Below are positions 44,366 through 53,850 of a stretch of DNA of 64,000 bases, one piece after another. Below the pieces are notes generated by a model. The model was not told where the DNA came from. It saw only the letters and a program-made list of their open reading frames with translations, and did not search any database. Source of the stretch: Microbulbifer harenosus (lineage in GTDB: Bacteria > Pseudomonadota > Gammaproteobacteria > Pseudomonadales > Cellvibrionaceae); NCBI RefSeq assembly GCF_005771435.1, contig NZ_VANI01000010.1, forward strand, positions 124,001 to 188,000. The letters are read 5' to 3'. How positions within the stretch are numbered: position 1 is the stretch's first letter; each line of letters starts with the position of its first letter. The position numbers and the translations under genes were made by a program.

Positions 44366-44859
44366 AAAGTTTCTTCTTACAGATGACCGGGGCCGGGCGC
44401 TGAATCAGCACAGGCTGCCGGATAAAAATTCGGAAAACTCGCCAGGTAGAAGCAGAAAACTCCGGTGTTCCACGGGTGAGCTCAAGTTGCCGCCAAAGGC
44501 TGTGGTCGAAGATTTCAATTCGACCGGGTGCGGCATTCAGTAGAAAGGGTTCGGACACACCGCTGGGTGCAGTGTTTCAGAAAGGAGCCAGAAAACATTC
44601 CAGCCTACAGATGACGCAACTGGCGCTAGTGCCAGCCGCGGCACTATACCACAGTGCCGCAGACTGCCCAGTTTTAACTTCAGTAAGGCCCCGGTACCGC
44701 TATTGCAGCGCAGACATCGAAACCGCCAAACCCCGCCCGACCAGGCGTAAACTCGTTGACATTCTCGCCCCGCGCGCGTTTTCTGGAGTATCCGCGGCAA
44801 TGCATTTGCGCTTTGTGGGCTATAAACACAAGATCTAATAATAATTTCCGGAGCCTCCC
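44366..44859. other. Intergenic region between rhlE and a BASS transporter
   Basis: A 494-bp gap between divergent genes without a supportable gene. Two adjacent inverted repeats are visible: CTGGCGCTAGTGCCAG (44620-44635, one mismatch pair) and GCGGCACT-7-AGTGCCGC (44638-44660, perfect). They would lie about 255 nt upstream of rhlE if it has a long leader. Their role is unknown. Confidence 0.45.
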
Positions 44860-45774
44860 ATGGAATCGAGCCCCCTGATTTCTATCGGCCTGCCGATCTC
44901 CCTGTTCATCATCATGATCGGTATCGGCATGACTCTGACTGCGCGGGACTTTCACCAGGTCACGGTCAAACCCGCGGGCCTGATCCTCGGTACAGTCACC
45001 CAGATACTGCTGATGCCTGCGGCGGCGTTTGCCCTGGCGTGGGCATTGCGACTGCCGCCGGCAATGGCGGTGGGACTTGTGGTGATTGCCGCCTGCCCCG
45101 GCGGCACCACGTCCAACCTGTTCACCCTGCTGGCCCGTGGCAATGTGGCACTCTCTATAGTGCTCACGATTTCCGCCAGCCTGATTACCATCATGACCCT
45201 GCCGATATTTGCGAACTATGCCCTGGAGCTGAATTACGGCACCCAGCAGGCCATTGAGCTGCCGCTTGGGAAAACCGTGCTGATGCTGTCACTGATTGTG
45301 CTGCTGCCGGTCGCCATCGGCATGCTGGTAAAGCGGTCGAGCCCCGCCCTCGCGGCGCGCGCGGAAGGCCTGGTAAGTGTCTTCGGTGGCCTGGTGCTGG
45401 CGGCGCTGGTAATCGGTATTGTGTACGGGATGCGCGATCGCTTTCTCGATCTGATGATCCAGGCGGGCCCGGCCACCATTGCGTTGAACCTGCTCGGTAT
45501 TGCGCTCGGATTTTTCAGCGCAAGAATGATAGGGCTGGGCAAACGCGAGGGCATCGCCATCGCCACCGAACTGGGCATCAAGAATGGCACTCTGGGGTTG
45601 ATGGTGACACTGACGCTGCTGCAGTCCGGCGATATGTCCATTCCCTCCGCCATTTACGGCGTAATCATGTTTCCTATCGGCTTTCTGCTGGTAGCCTTCG
45701 CGCGCAGGTGGGCGGAAGGCGAGAAGCCGGAACCAGAACTCGTAGCCGAGCGCACAAACACAGTCCCGGAATAA
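44860..45774 (+). CDS. Bile acid:sodium symporter (BASS) family transporter
   Basis: 304 aa with nine to ten membrane helices. Family signatures: MGLTL-like IGIGMTLTARDF (residues 21-32), ACPGGTTSNLFTLLARGNVALSIVLT (about 78-103, crossover and Na+ site; key part ACPGGTTSN), and ELGIKNGTLGLMVTLTLL near the end. Bacterial members carry bile salts, pantoate or other organic anions with Na+; the substrate cannot be inferred. GGAG ribosome site. No operon partner is obvious. Confidence 0.9.
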   Translation: MESSPLISIGLPISLFIIMIGIGMTLTARDFHQVTVKPAGLILGTVTQILLMPAAAFALAWALRLPPAMAVGLVVIAACPGGTTSNLFTLLARGNVALSIVLTISASLITIMTLPIFANYALELNYGTQQAIELPLGKTVLMLSLIVLLPVAIGMLVKRSSPALAARAEGLVSVFGGLVLAALVIGIVYGMRDRFLDLMIQAGPATIALNLLGIALGFFSARMIGLGKREGIAIATELGIKNGTLGLMVTLTLLQSGDMSIPSAIYGVIMFPIGFLLVAFARRWAEGEKPEPELVAERTNTVPE

Positions 45775-45854
45775 ACATGGCACGCCCGAACGCTGGCACC
45801 CACTGACGTTGCGCAATAAAGTGTGCCTCACCTGTTTTCCGATGAGGCATACCC

Positions 45855-46901
45855 ATGTTCCAATCTCTGAAGATCCGCTTCCCGGTGCTGCTGTTCGGCC
45901 TGCTCTTCCTGTCCGCCTGCACCGCGGAAATCTCCCAGAAGAATTCCGCGCTCTCGATCCAGCGCGATATCCCCTGGACCCAAGCCGGCGACCGGCAATT
46001 GACCGCCGATATCATTGCACCAAAGGACGCCGATAAACCCCTGCCGGTTGTCGTGATCTATCACGGTGGCGGCTGGTTGATTAACGACAACCGCATCATG
46101 GATTCCACCGCCCAGTATCTCGCGAGCCACGGACAATTCGTGGTGGCCAACATGAACTACCGGTTGCTCGGCGACAATGGCAACACCACCACTATGGATG
46201 ACATCGTCGAGGACGCACTGGGCGGTTTGTTGTGGGTGAAAGAAAACATTGCACGCTACGGCGGTGATCCTGCACGCGTGGCCGTCACTGGCGACAGCGC
46301 CGGCGGGCATCTGAGCGCGATGGTATTACTGGCCGCGCGCAATCTCAGCAGCGAGGACTTCTCGCCTGCGAACCTCGCCTTTAAGCCGAGTTACATCCCC
46401 AGCGGAAAAACCCCGGAGCAGATTGCGGCGGAAGACGGCCTGCGGGTGCAGGCGGCGGTACTGAGCTACGGCGCCTTCGATATTTTCAATGCTGCCCAGA
46501 ATGGTTTTGAAAGCCCGCAGAATATTTTCTGGAAAATGGGGAATACGCAGGCACGGGGGCTGTTCGGCAAAAATTACAGCGTGGAGAAGCAGCCGGAACT
46601 CTACCGGGCGGTATCCCCCATCCATCAGATTCCCGCAGCCGCGGACTACCGTTTACCGCCGGTATTTGCACACGTCGGCAGCAAAGACGCCACCACCCCG
46701 CCCGCGGCGGTCGAGGATTTTGTCGAGCGCTTGCGCGCCGCAGGCCAACCGGCCGAATTCAGACTCTATCCGGGAAAAAACCACGCGTTTCTGGACAACG
46801 GCTGCAACGAGTATCTCGGCACCTGCTTTGACCGGGATGCGCCGGACACCTTGGACGACATGATCAGCTTCCTGCACCGTTCATTCGACGGAACAGACTG
46901 A
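45855..46901 (+). CDS. Lipoprotein alpha/beta-hydrolase (esterase/lipase family)
   Basis: 348 aa. The N-terminus has a lipoprotein signal with lipobox LSAC (Cys at about residue 22). The hydrolase fold follows: oxyanion motif YHGGGWLIND (about residues 69-78), nucleophile GDSAGGHLSAM, and a C-terminal HAF with catalytic His (KNHAFLDNG) and Asp in HVGSKDATTP. HGGGW plus GDSAG is the hormone-sensitive-lipase/carboxylesterase pattern. It is probably anchored in the outer membrane facing the periplasm. It may deacylate sugars or other esters; nothing close by fixes the substrate. Confidence 0.9.
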   Translation: MFQSLKIRFPVLLFGLLFLSACTAEISQKNSALSIQRDIPWTQAGDRQLTADIIAPKDADKPLPVVVIYHGGGWLINDNRIMDSTAQYLASHGQFVVANMNYRLLGDNGNTTTMDDIVEDALGGLLWVKENIARYGGDPARVAVTGDSAGGHLSAMVLLAARNLSSEDFSPANLAFKPSYIPSGKTPEQIAAEDGLRVQAAVLSYGAFDIFNAAQNGFESPQNIFWKMGNTQARGLFGKNYSVEKQPELYRAVSPIHQIPAAADYRLPPVFAHVGSKDATTPPAAVEDFVERLRAAGQPAEFRLYPGKNHAFLDNGCNEYLGTCFDRDAPDTLDDMISFLHRSFDGTD

Positions 46902-46916
46902 TTGCGCAACAACCGA

Positions 46917-47456
46917 TTACGCGTGTTCCGGCGCGCGTAACGCCTTGCTGTAGAAACCCGAAGTATCAAAGCAGCACACCCGCTTTTTACCTTCGGCCAG
47001 CATATTGCAGGCATCGTTGATCCGCTTCACGCGGGTCTTCGCCTGCTTGGCGGAGACGATCCAGTGTATCCAGTCCACCCGCGCGATCGTGGTGGTCGCC
47101 TCCCAGGAACTGCGCGCTTCAGGATTGGCAGCCAGCGCCTGTTGCAGATCCCCAGGCACCTCAGGCTCCGGCTCCTTCTCCACCGGCCGGATTTCAAGCG
47201 TAACCGAATCACCAGCAGCAACGCCCGCAGCCTGCTGCAGTTCCTTGCCGACCTTTAACCAGTGACTCAATTTACCATCTGGCTCCAGTGTTACCTGAAA
47301 TGCATGGCCATTGAGCAGGCCCTCCACCGTCGTTCGGCCCCGACGCGGAAGTGTATCACTCACATCCTTTGGCAAAACGACAAACAACCATGATGAACTC
47401 TCGCCGGGGCTTACCGGCTGCAACAGCTCCGCCTGAAACCTGCACTCAGTTTCCAT
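46917..47456 (-). CDS. DUF1905 / YdeI-OmpD-associated-type protein
   Basis: 179 aa from MЕTECRF-type start (ATG at 47456, with AGAGAGG just upstream); an ATG 24 nt earlier lacks a ribosome site. The N-terminal 100 residues match DUF1905 (SSSWLFVVLPKDVSDTLP, then GHAFQVTLEPDGKLSHWLKV). The C-terminal half matches the YdeI/OmdA family (ARVDWIHWIVSAKQAKTRVK, NDACNMLAEGKKRVCCFD). Proteins with this pairing are common and mostly uncharacterised; YdeI relatives have been linked to antimicrobial peptide resistance. No membrane segments. Function unknown here. Confidence 0.78.
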   Translation of the reverse strand: METECRFQAELLQPVSPGESSSWLFVVLPKDVSDTLPRRGRTTVEGLLNGHAFQVTLEPDGKLSHWLKVGKELQQAAGVAAGDSVTLEIRPVEKEPEPEVPGDLQQALAANPEARSSWEATTTIARVDWIHWIVSAKQAKTRVKRINDACNMLAEGKKRVCCFDTSGFYSKALRAPEHA

Positions 47457-47513
47457 CAACCTCTCTCCCTGTCCCGTCATTAAATAACAAAGCCCTTTGA
47501 AGCAGGCTCCTTT

Positions 47514-49400
47514 TTAACTGATCTCGGCGAGGTTACCTTTGCTTTCCAACCATTGCTTGCGGTCTCCCGCGCGTTTCTTCGCCAGCAACATATCCAGCAG
47601 TTGATTGCTGTCGTCACCGGCGTCGATATACAGCTGCACCAGGCGACGGGTGTTCGGGTCCATGGTGGTTTCCCGCAGTTGCAGCGGGTTCATTTCACCG
47701 AGGCCCTTGAAGCGGGTGACCTGGATCTTGCCTTTCTTTTTCTCGGCGGAAATGCGATCGAGGATTCCCTGGCGTTCGGCGTCGTCCAGCGCGTAGTAAA
47801 CGTCCTTGCCGATGTCGATGCGGAACAGCGGCGGCATGGCGACATACACATGGCCATTGGTGACCAGCGGGCGGAAGTGACGCAGGAACAGCGCGCACAG
47901 CAAGGTGGCGATGTGCAGGCCGTCGGAGTCGGCGTCGGCGAGAATGCAGACTTTGTTGTAGCGCAGACCTTCGAGATTGTCGCTGCCGGGATCCACCCCC
48001 AAAGCAACGGCGATGTCGTGAACCTCCTGGCTCGCGAGGATCTCGTTGGAGTCCACTTCCCAGGTATTCAGGATTTTTCCGCGCAACGGCATGATGGCCT
48101 GGAATTCGCGGTCCCGCGCCTGTTTGGCGGAGCCACCGGCGGAGTCCCCTTCCACCAGGAAGAGTTCCGAGCGGCTGGCATCGCCGCTGGAGCAGTCGGC
48201 GAGCTTGCCCGGCAGCGCCGGCCCCTGGGTGACTTTTTTGCGCGCGACTTTTTTCGCCGAGCGCAGGCGTTTCTGCGCATTGCTGATACACAGCTCGGCG
48301 AGCTTGTCGCCCTCCTCGGTGTGCTGGTTGAGCCACAGGCCGAAGGCGTCTTTCGCCACGCCGGAAATAAATGCGGTGGCCTCGCGGGAGCTCAGGCGCT
48401 CCTTGGTCTGGCCGGAAAACTGCGGGTCGGCGAGCTTGGCGGAGAGCACATAAGAACACTGGTTCCAGATATCTTCCGGCCCGAGTTTTACACCGCGCGG
48501 CAGCAGGTTGCGGATTTCGCAGTACTCGCGCATGGCGTCCAGCAGGCCCGCGCGCAGGCCATTCACATGAGTGCCGCCTTGGGCGGTGGGGATCAGGTTG
48601 ACGTAGGATTCCGCGGTGACTTCACCTCCCTCCGGCAGCCACTGCACTGCCCAGTCGGCGGCCTCGCTGGTGGCGGCGAAGCTTCCCACAAACGGTTCCG
48701 CCGGCAGCACTTCCCAGCCCTGGTTGGCGGCGGCGAGATAGTCCTTGAGGCCGTCTTCGTAGTACCACTGGTCGGACTCGCCGTCCTGCTCATTGATGAA
48801 GGTGACGCTGAGGCCCGGGCAAAGCACCGCCTTGGCGCGCAGCAGGTGGCGCAGGCGCGGCACGGAAAACTTGAAGGAGTCGAAGTACTGCGGGTCCGGC
48901 AAAAAACGCACGCTGGTACCGGTGGTGCGCTTGCCGCACTCGCCGATGACTTCCAGATCGGATGCCTTGTCGCCATTCTGGAAACCGATGCGGTGCACCT
49001 GGCCGTCCCGCTGGATGGTGACTTCCAGCACCTTCGACAGCGCGTTCACCACCGAGATGCCCACACCGTGCAGGCCGCCGGAAAACTGGTAGTTTTTATT
49101 GGAGAATTTGCCCCCCGCGTGCAGGGTGGACAGGATCACTTCCACCCCCGGGCGACCCTGTTCCGGGTGGATATCCACCGGCATGCCGCGGCCGTCGTCG
49201 CTGACGGTGATGGAGTGGTCCTTGTGCAGCACCACTTCGATTTTTTTGGCATGGCCGGCGAGGGCTTCGTCGACGCTGTTGTCGATGACTTCCTGGGCCA
49301 GGTGGTTGGGACGGGTGGTGTCGGTGTACATGCCCGGGCGTTTTTTCACCGGGTCGAGCCCCGTCAATACCTCAATGTCTTCTGCGGAGTAATTGGCCAT
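47514..49400 (-). CDS. parE: DNA topoisomerase IV subunit B
   Basis: 628 aa. GHKL ATPase start with LTGLDPVKKRPGMYTDT and the Asn/Asp motif EVIDNSVDEALAGHA, DDGRGMPVDIHPE, and the ATP lid YQFSGGLHGVGISVVNALS. The toprim part has LFLVEGDSAGGSAKQARDREFQAIMPLRGKILN and ILADADSDGLHIATLL. It forms ParC2ParE2 and decatenates chromosomes. Distinguished from GyrB by the shorter length and these ParE-type blocks. It lies 7 nt after yqiA, keeping the enterobacterial nudF-yqiB-cpdA-yqiA-parE order. Confidence 0.97.
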   Translation of the reverse strand: MANYSAEDIEVLTGLDPVKKRPGMYTDTTRPNHLAQEVIDNSVDEALAGHAKKIEVVLHKDHSITVSDDGRGMPVDIHPEQGRPGVEVILSTLHAGGKFSNKNYQFSGGLHGVGISVVNALSKVLEVTIQRDGQVHRIGFQNGDKASDLEVIGECGKRTTGTSVRFLPDPQYFDSFKFSVPRLRHLLRAKAVLCPGLSVTFINEQDGESDQWYYEDGLKDYLAAANQGWEVLPAEPFVGSFAATSEAADWAVQWLPEGGEVTAESYVNLIPTAQGGTHVNGLRAGLLDAMREYCEIRNLLPRGVKLGPEDIWNQCSYVLSAKLADPQFSGQTKERLSSREATAFISGVAKDAFGLWLNQHTEEGDKLAELCISNAQKRLRSAKKVARKKVTQGPALPGKLADCSSGDASRSELFLVEGDSAGGSAKQARDREFQAIMPLRGKILNTWEVDSNEILASQEVHDIAVALGVDPGSDNLEGLRYNKVCILADADSDGLHIATLLCALFLRHFRPLVTNGHVYVAMPPLFRIDIGKDVYYALDDAERQGILDRISAEKKKGKIQVTRFKGLGEMNPLQLRETTMDPNTRRLVQLYIDAGDDSNQLLDMLLAKKRAGDRKQWLESKGNLAEIS

Positions 49401-49407
49401 AGAGTTT

Positions 49408-50061
49408 TTATTCGCCGTACTGCTTTGTGGTGTTCAGTTCTTGGGGAAACAGGAAATCTACCAGTGCCTCGGTGTAGCGGGCAAATCCCTGGAAACTGTG
49501 ATCGCCGCCATCTTCGATAGTCTGTTGCTGACTGCGGTAGAACTGCTCGGCATCGCGGCAGTCGAGGGTTTCATCGCCGCGCTGGGCCAGCAGCCAGTAG
49601 CGCCCCTGCAGGTCGGCTGGAACCGAGGCTTCCAGCCTGCGCATGTCTTCCACATCCGCGGGGCGCAGACGATAGGTCTGCATCTCGCCACTGTAGGGCT
49701 TCAAGTCCTGGTTTACATAACCCGGCATGAAACGGGAGGGCTCAACCGCGGGGTTGATCACCACGGCGGCCAATCCATGCTGTTCCGCCAACCAGGTGCA
49801 CCAGAAGCCCCCCATGGAGCTGCCCACAAGGCCAATGGGACCGCGGTGGTTGATGCGGAAATCCCGCAGCATCTGCCCCAGCGCCATCGCCGCTTCGCCG
49901 GGATAGGGCGAGATCATCGGTGCATAGAATACGATGTCTGGGCGCAACTGTTGCAGCCAGTCTTTCAGCAGCTGGCATTTATAGGACTGCGGGGAAGACA
50001 GGAAGCCGTGCAGATAGATCAGCAGCGGGCGTTCGCGGTTCGAGAGTTGTGGTGCTTGCAT
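49408..50061 (-). CDS. yqiA: YqiA-like esterase
   Basis: 217 aa. A small alpha/beta-hydrolase of the YqiA family: IYLHGFLSSPQSYKCQLL (residues about 15-32), nucleophile GSSMGGFWCTWLAE, INPAVEPSRFM, and the late DGGDHSFQGFARY with the catalytic His. E. coli YqiA is an esterase on short acyl-CoA or palmitoyl-CoA substrates. It precedes parE as in other gammaproteobacteria. The ribosome site is weak. Confidence 0.92.
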   Translation of the reverse strand: MQAPQLSNRERPLLIYLHGFLSSPQSYKCQLLKDWLQQLRPDIVFYAPMISPYPGEAAMALGQMLRDFRINHRGPIGLVGSSMGGFWCTWLAEQHGLAAVVINPAVEPSRFMPGYVNQDLKPYSGEMQTYRLRPADVEDMRRLEASVPADLQGRYWLLAQRGDETLDCRDAEQFYRSQQQTIEDGGDHSFQGFARYTEALVDFLFPQELNTTKQYGE

Positions 50062-50136
50062 GGGCGGGGATTATAGCGGGGCCGCCGGCAGATGCACCGG
50101 CAGCCTTGCGCTATTTGCGTTTGCTGGCTCGAACAA

Positions 50137-50799
50137 CTAGCGCAGGGATTCATCCAGGCTGCCAAACGCGCGGCGCAGATCCACTTTCATATCGTGCCAG
50201 AAGGTAACGCTGGTGAAGCGGTCCATACGGCCGGCGAGCCCGAGGCCGGCGAAATTGTCGCCGATATCGCGGCGGTCGCTGAAGCGCATCACCGCGTTGC
50301 CACTGTTGTCCTGTAGTTCACCGGACAACACGCCGTAGGCGCTCTTGTCGGTGTAGACGCGCCACAGCCAGGGCTGTGGGTCGAGCGGTGCACCGAGGGC
50401 GAAACGGCTCAGATCCAACTGCAGGACGTAATCGGCTTCCGACTTGTCCGCCACCAACTGGCTCTGCCGCGGTGCGAGGAAGCGCTCACTCAGGGTTTCC
50501 CCCATGAGTTCCTGCAGCCGCGCCAGATCCTTCTCGCTCAGCTCGTAATCTTCCGCGCGCAATGGCGAACCCGGGTTGGTGTGGCGTTTGTTGTAGGCGA
50601 CGCCCACCGGCTCGAGGTAAACCTTGGCGCCGCTCAGATCGAAGGCATAGGCCGCGCTGACGCTGTCGAGGCCGGTCTGGCGCGGCAGCAGGCCGTCTTT
50701 GGCATCCTCCGGGCTGATCGCGGGCTGCTGGGCACAGCCGGCCAGCAGGGCGAGCGAAAGAAGCAGTGGAGACAGCAGTTTGTTATGGATTGTGTGCAT
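50137..50799 (-). CDS. DUF3313-type lipoprotein
   Basis: 220 aa. Lipoprotein signal with lipobox LAGC (Cys about residue 22). The mature protein contains SAAYAFDLSGAKVYLEPV, LSERFLAPRQSQLV, DYVLQLDLSRFALGAPLDP and a late GRMDRFTSVTFWHDMKVDLRRAF, which I associate with DUF3313. Function is unknown; such proteins are probably envelope lipoproteins. It breaks the otherwise conserved cpdA-yqiA adjacency by lying between them. A gap of about 200 bp separates it from cpdA. Confidence 0.72.
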   Translation of the reverse strand: MHTIHNKLLSPLLLSLALLAGCAQQPAISPEDAKDGLLPRQTGLDSVSAAYAFDLSGAKVYLEPVGVAYNKRHTNPGSPLRAEDYELSEKDLARLQELMGETLSERFLAPRQSQLVADKSEADYVLQLDLSRFALGAPLDPQPWLWRVYTDKSAYGVLSGELQDNSGNAVMRFSDRRDIGDNFAGLGLAGRMDRFTSVTFWHDMKVDLRRAFGSLDESLR

Positions 50800-51003
50800 G
50801 GTGACCTCACTTCCTGTTTCCGGGAGTTAAACGCGCGGCCATTAGACAACCCGGCCGCGTTCCAAATCCGGTACCACACATTCGCGGATTCGGGTGCCAT
50901 TCTACAAGTAAAGAGCAGGCCGGGAAGTCATGAAAGTCAGGCGGACGCGATACTTCGACGAACGGCCACCCGGTACCCCGGGAAACGGTCCGACGCTCGG
51001 TTC

Positions 51004-51828
51004 TCAGTAGCCGGAAGATGCCAGATCGACGCTGTATTCGGCGACAGTGACCCGCTCGACGCCGGTCTCGTAGCTGCCATCGTCCCGCAATTCGAACCAG
51101 CGGTAGCCGGGCATCTCGCTGTCGACCGCAAATGGGCCGCTGCCGGGAGTGAACTGCACCGAGGTGGAGGGCGTGGCGTGCAGACCGACATGCCCCAGCT
51201 CGTCGTCGAACTGCTGGTGCACATGCCCCCAGCACACGGCGCGGACATTGTCAGCGCGCTGGATCAGGTCGACGAACGACTCGCGCCCCTCTTTCAACAT
51301 ATGGCCGTCGATCCAGTGGCTGCCGACAGGCACCGGCTGGTGGTGCATCATCAGCAGGACCGGGTGCGCGCGATGGGCCTCGATCAGCTGCGCCACACGC
51401 GCCAGTTCCGCCTCGCTGAGCCCGCCGCAGATATTTCCGGGCACGCTGGTATCCAGTAACAGCAGGCGCCAGTTGCCGAGCGCCACCAGCTCCGGGCGGC
51501 GTTTCGGCGCTATCTCGTCCATACGCTGGGGGTTGTCGTGATTGCCCGGCAGCCAGTACCAGGGGCAGGCAACCGGTTGCATCTTGTGCAGGAAACGGCG
51601 ATAGGCGGCTTCAGCGCCGTTGGCGGAAACATCGCCGGTCACCACCATAAGCTCCGGTTGCGAGGGAGCGGCGGCAATGGCAGCGAGAACCTCGTCCAGC
51701 GTGTGGCCGGTATCCAGGCCCAGCAACTGGTAATCCGGCCGACCGCCAATATGGGGGTCAGTAATCTGGATCAGCCGGTTTGCCGGTTGTACTGCCTCGA
51801 TCTTCACTTTCTCACCTTGCCGAAACAT
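51004..51828 (-). CDS. cpdA: 3',5'-cyclic-AMP phosphodiesterase CpdA
   Basis: 274 aa from the ATG at 51828; a GTG at 51807 has a better ribosome site (AAGG at 7 nt) and may be the true start. Metallophosphoesterase motifs: ITDPHIGG (D-x-H), VVTGDVSANG, PWYWLPGNHDNP, MMHHQPVPVGS and CWGHVHQQ. These five blocks form the dinuclear metal site. CpdA lowers cAMP and so tunes CRP-dependent carbon control. The position between yqiB and yqiA (with one inserted gene) supports the name. Confidence 0.93.
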   Translation of the reverse strand: MFRQGEKVKIEAVQPANRLIQITDPHIGGRPDYQLLGLDTGHTLDEVLAAIAAAPSQPELMVVTGDVSANGAEAAYRRFLHKMQPVACPWYWLPGNHDNPQRMDEIAPKRRPELVALGNWRLLLLDTSVPGNICGGLSEAELARVAQLIEAHRAHPVLLMMHHQPVPVGSHWIDGHMLKEGRESFVDLIQRADNVRAVCWGHVHQQFDDELGHVGLHATPSTSVQFTPGSGPFAVDSEMPGYRWFELRDDGSYETGVERVTVAEYSVDLASSGY

Positions 51829-51859
51829 CCGTGTTGTCTTTGCGATGCCCGGCGTGTAC

Positions 51860-52402
51860 TCAGCGTCGCCGGTCACCAAAGGTGAGCTCGACGTCGACGC
51901 GACCATTCGCCAGACAGTGGGCCAGCCATTCACTCAGGTAGCGATTGACCTGTTGCCGCTCGTCCTCATTGTGCATGGCCGGATTGGGATAGCTGAAGTT
52001 CAGTCCATCGCCGCCTACCGGCCCCTGGCCATCCACCGCCACTACCTCGGCCATGCGTGCGTCGTGGTACAGGCGAACAGTGATGGGCGGCGGTCGCAGC
52101 CAGTTGCGGCCCCGGCTGCCGGGCTCCGCAGACGCCTGCAGGCTGACCTCGGTGGTGTACCGGCTGCGCTCAAGCACCGCGACCTCCAGGAAACCGCCGG
52201 GTACCTGATAGCGCCAGCACTGATTGCTCGCGAGTTCTGGCATCAGCTTGCACAGACGCAGGTAGTTGGCATCGCAGTCGGCGTGATAATTGGGCAAGTC
52301 AACTCGGTAGCGCGCTTTGGCGCCGCCCCCCGTTTCTTTATTCACACCGGTGCGGGCCTGAACCGCAGTCTTGTTGCGGTCTGTGCCAGCGGGTACCGCC
52401 AT
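51860..52402 (-). CDS. yqiB: YqiB-like DUF1249 protein
   Basis: 180 aa from the ATG with AGGAG 8 nt upstream. The DUF1249 core starts YRVDLPNYHADCDANYLRLCKLMP (about 32-55; key part CDANYLRLCKLMP) and includes ITVRLYHDARMAEVVAV and NEDERQQVNRYLSEWLAHCL. Function is not known. The position next to cpdA and nudF matches E. coli yqiB. Confidence 0.88.
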   Translation of the reverse strand: MAVPAGTDRNKTAVQARTGVNKETGGGAKARYRVDLPNYHADCDANYLRLCKLMPELASNQCWRYQVPGGFLEVAVLERSRYTTEVSLQASAEPGSRGRNWLRPPPITVRLYHDARMAEVVAVDGQGPVGGDGLNFSYPNPAMHNEDERQQVNRYLSEWLAHCLANGRVDVELTFGDRRR

Positions 52403-52549
52403 TATCGACACTCCTGTTCTGTCCGCGCCGTGATTGATCTCTCAAATTGTCCGCGATTCGACGAAATCGCGCTTCCAACCTGCGAATTGTAGGGCCCCAA
52501 AGGGCTATTGACGCAAATCTGCCTGCTGTCAAACAGCCCGGAAAGAATA

Positions 52550-53176
52550 TCATCCGCCCAAGCGGTCGCGATTCAGTTGCAGCCACTGCAGGCTGATGAT
52601 ACTGGCCGCGTTGTCGATGGCGGCATCACCGCTGTTGACCGCGTCGAGAACCACCTGCAGAGGGAAAACCCGCAGGCGGATATCTTCATGTTCGTGGGCG
52701 AGACCGAAATACCCTTCGATACCGCGCAGATCCGCGCAGGCGCAGAATAGATACATGCGCTCGCAGGCGCCGCCGGGACTCGGCAGGTAACTGCGGATGA
52801 AGTGCAGGCCCTGCACCTCGAGCCCAGCCTCTTCCTGCAGTTCGCGGCGGGCGACATCCTCTATGGATTCACCCTCCTCCACCATACCCGCCACGACTTC
52901 CAGACACCAGGGTCCGGCTTCGCGCTCCAGTGCGCCAATGCGAAACTGCTCGATCAACGCCACCAGCTGGTGTTCCGGATCGTATAGCAACACCCCCACC
53001 GCGTTGCCGCGCACGAAGAGTTCGCGCTCCATCTCTCCCCCCCAGCCACCGCGATAGAGGCGGTGCCGCAGGCGCAGCTTGTGCATTTTGAAGAAGCCGT
53101 CGTATACCGTTGTGCGGGAGATGATATCCACTGCGCCGCGGGTGAACGGCGGTTTCAGGTCCGGTGTATCGCTCAT
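52550..53176 (-). CDS. nudF: ADP-ribose pyrophosphatase NudF
   Basis: 208 aa. The Nudix box is complete: GMVEEGESIEDVARRELQEE followed by AGLEV (about residues 95-119). The N-terminal beta-rich part, with TVYDGFFKMHKLRLRHR and LIEQFRIGAL, matches ADP-ribose pyrophosphatases. It cleaves ADP-ribose to AMP and ribose 5-phosphate. AAGGATT ribosome site. It is the first gene of the conserved nudF-yqiB-cpdA block. Confidence 0.94.
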   Translation of the reverse strand: MSDTPDLKPPFTRGAVDIISRTTVYDGFFKMHKLRLRHRLYRGGWGGEMERELFVRGNAVGVLLYDPEHQLVALIEQFRIGALEREAGPWCLEVVAGMVEEGESIEDVARRELQEEAGLEVQGLHFIRSYLPSPGGACERMYLFCACADLRGIEGYFGLAHEHEDIRLRVFPLQVVLDAVNSGDAAIDNAASIISLQWLQLNRDRLGG

Positions 53177-53207
53177 GGAAATCCTTGCTGGGGCGGCCCT
53201 TTCGGGA

Positions 53208-53774
53208 TCAGTCGTAGCCGACGTCGTTGTACGGCGGGAAGCGCGCGAGAATCATGGCCGCCTCTTCGCGCAGGCGAAACATCTGCTGCTCCGGGGATTC
53301 GTAGCGCGTGGCAGTGGACGGCATGCTGCCGCGCCACAGCGGCGCCTCTTCCGGCGACAGCACGTCGATGATCAGGGTATTTTCGCGGTATTCACGCACC
53401 CGTAGCGGTGCGCGCCAGCCGAAACCGAAGTAGCGGTAGCCGCCGTAGATACTGAACGGGTCTTCGTATACCGCCACCTTGTCGGCACTGAACAGCTGCA
53501 CGCGCACCAGGAAATCCGCCGTATCGCGACTGGCGGCGGGCGTGTATGTGCCTCTCAGCATTTCGTCGACAGCCTGACTGGCACGCTTGCTCTCAAAAGG
53601 GGAAACCGGGCCGTTGGCGAGGGTATCCAGCAAATGGTAGCTGCGGAGGTTGGCAAATTTAAAGCCGGGATCGTAATCGACCGCGACCGGATTGGGGGCG
53701 GCACAGCCGCCGAGCCCCGCGGCCAGTAACAGGCCGAGAAAGGCGACGGAAAAGAATCTGAGCAGTGAAGCCAT
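53208..53774 (-). CDS. DUF4136-type lipoprotein (1)
   Basis: 188 aa from MASLLRFFSVAFLG with GGGAG 5 nt upstream. Lipobox LGGC (Cys about residue 24). The mature part has the DUF4136 pattern DYDPGFKFANLRSYHLLD, DADFLVR-like DTADFLVRVQLF, a Tyr/Gly/Phe-rich turn (YGGYRYFGFGW), then REYRENTLIIDVLSPEEAPLWRGS. Function is unknown; the family is found in envelopes. A related lipoprotein is the next gene upstream. Confidence 0.82.
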   Translation of the reverse strand: MASLLRFFSVAFLGLLLAAGLGGCAAPNPVAVDYDPGFKFANLRSYHLLDTLANGPVSPFESKRASQAVDEMLRGTYTPAASRDTADFLVRVQLFSADKVAVYEDPFSIYGGYRYFGFGWRAPLRVREYRENTLIIDVLSPEEAPLWRGSMPSTATRYESPEQQMFRLREEAAMILARFPPYNDVGYD

Positions 53775-53850
53775 GTGTACTCCCGCTGATGCGTTGAGAG
53801 AACGGCGTCCCTGCCGATCCGTTTTTGAAAATGTTCTCGCACGAACTGTA

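Noticed and set aside
47553-49520. A 655-codon open frame on the plus strand opposite parE
   Set aside because: It is antisense to a clear ParE with all family motifs; long opposite-strand frames are expected in GC-rich genes and the translation has no recognisable domain.
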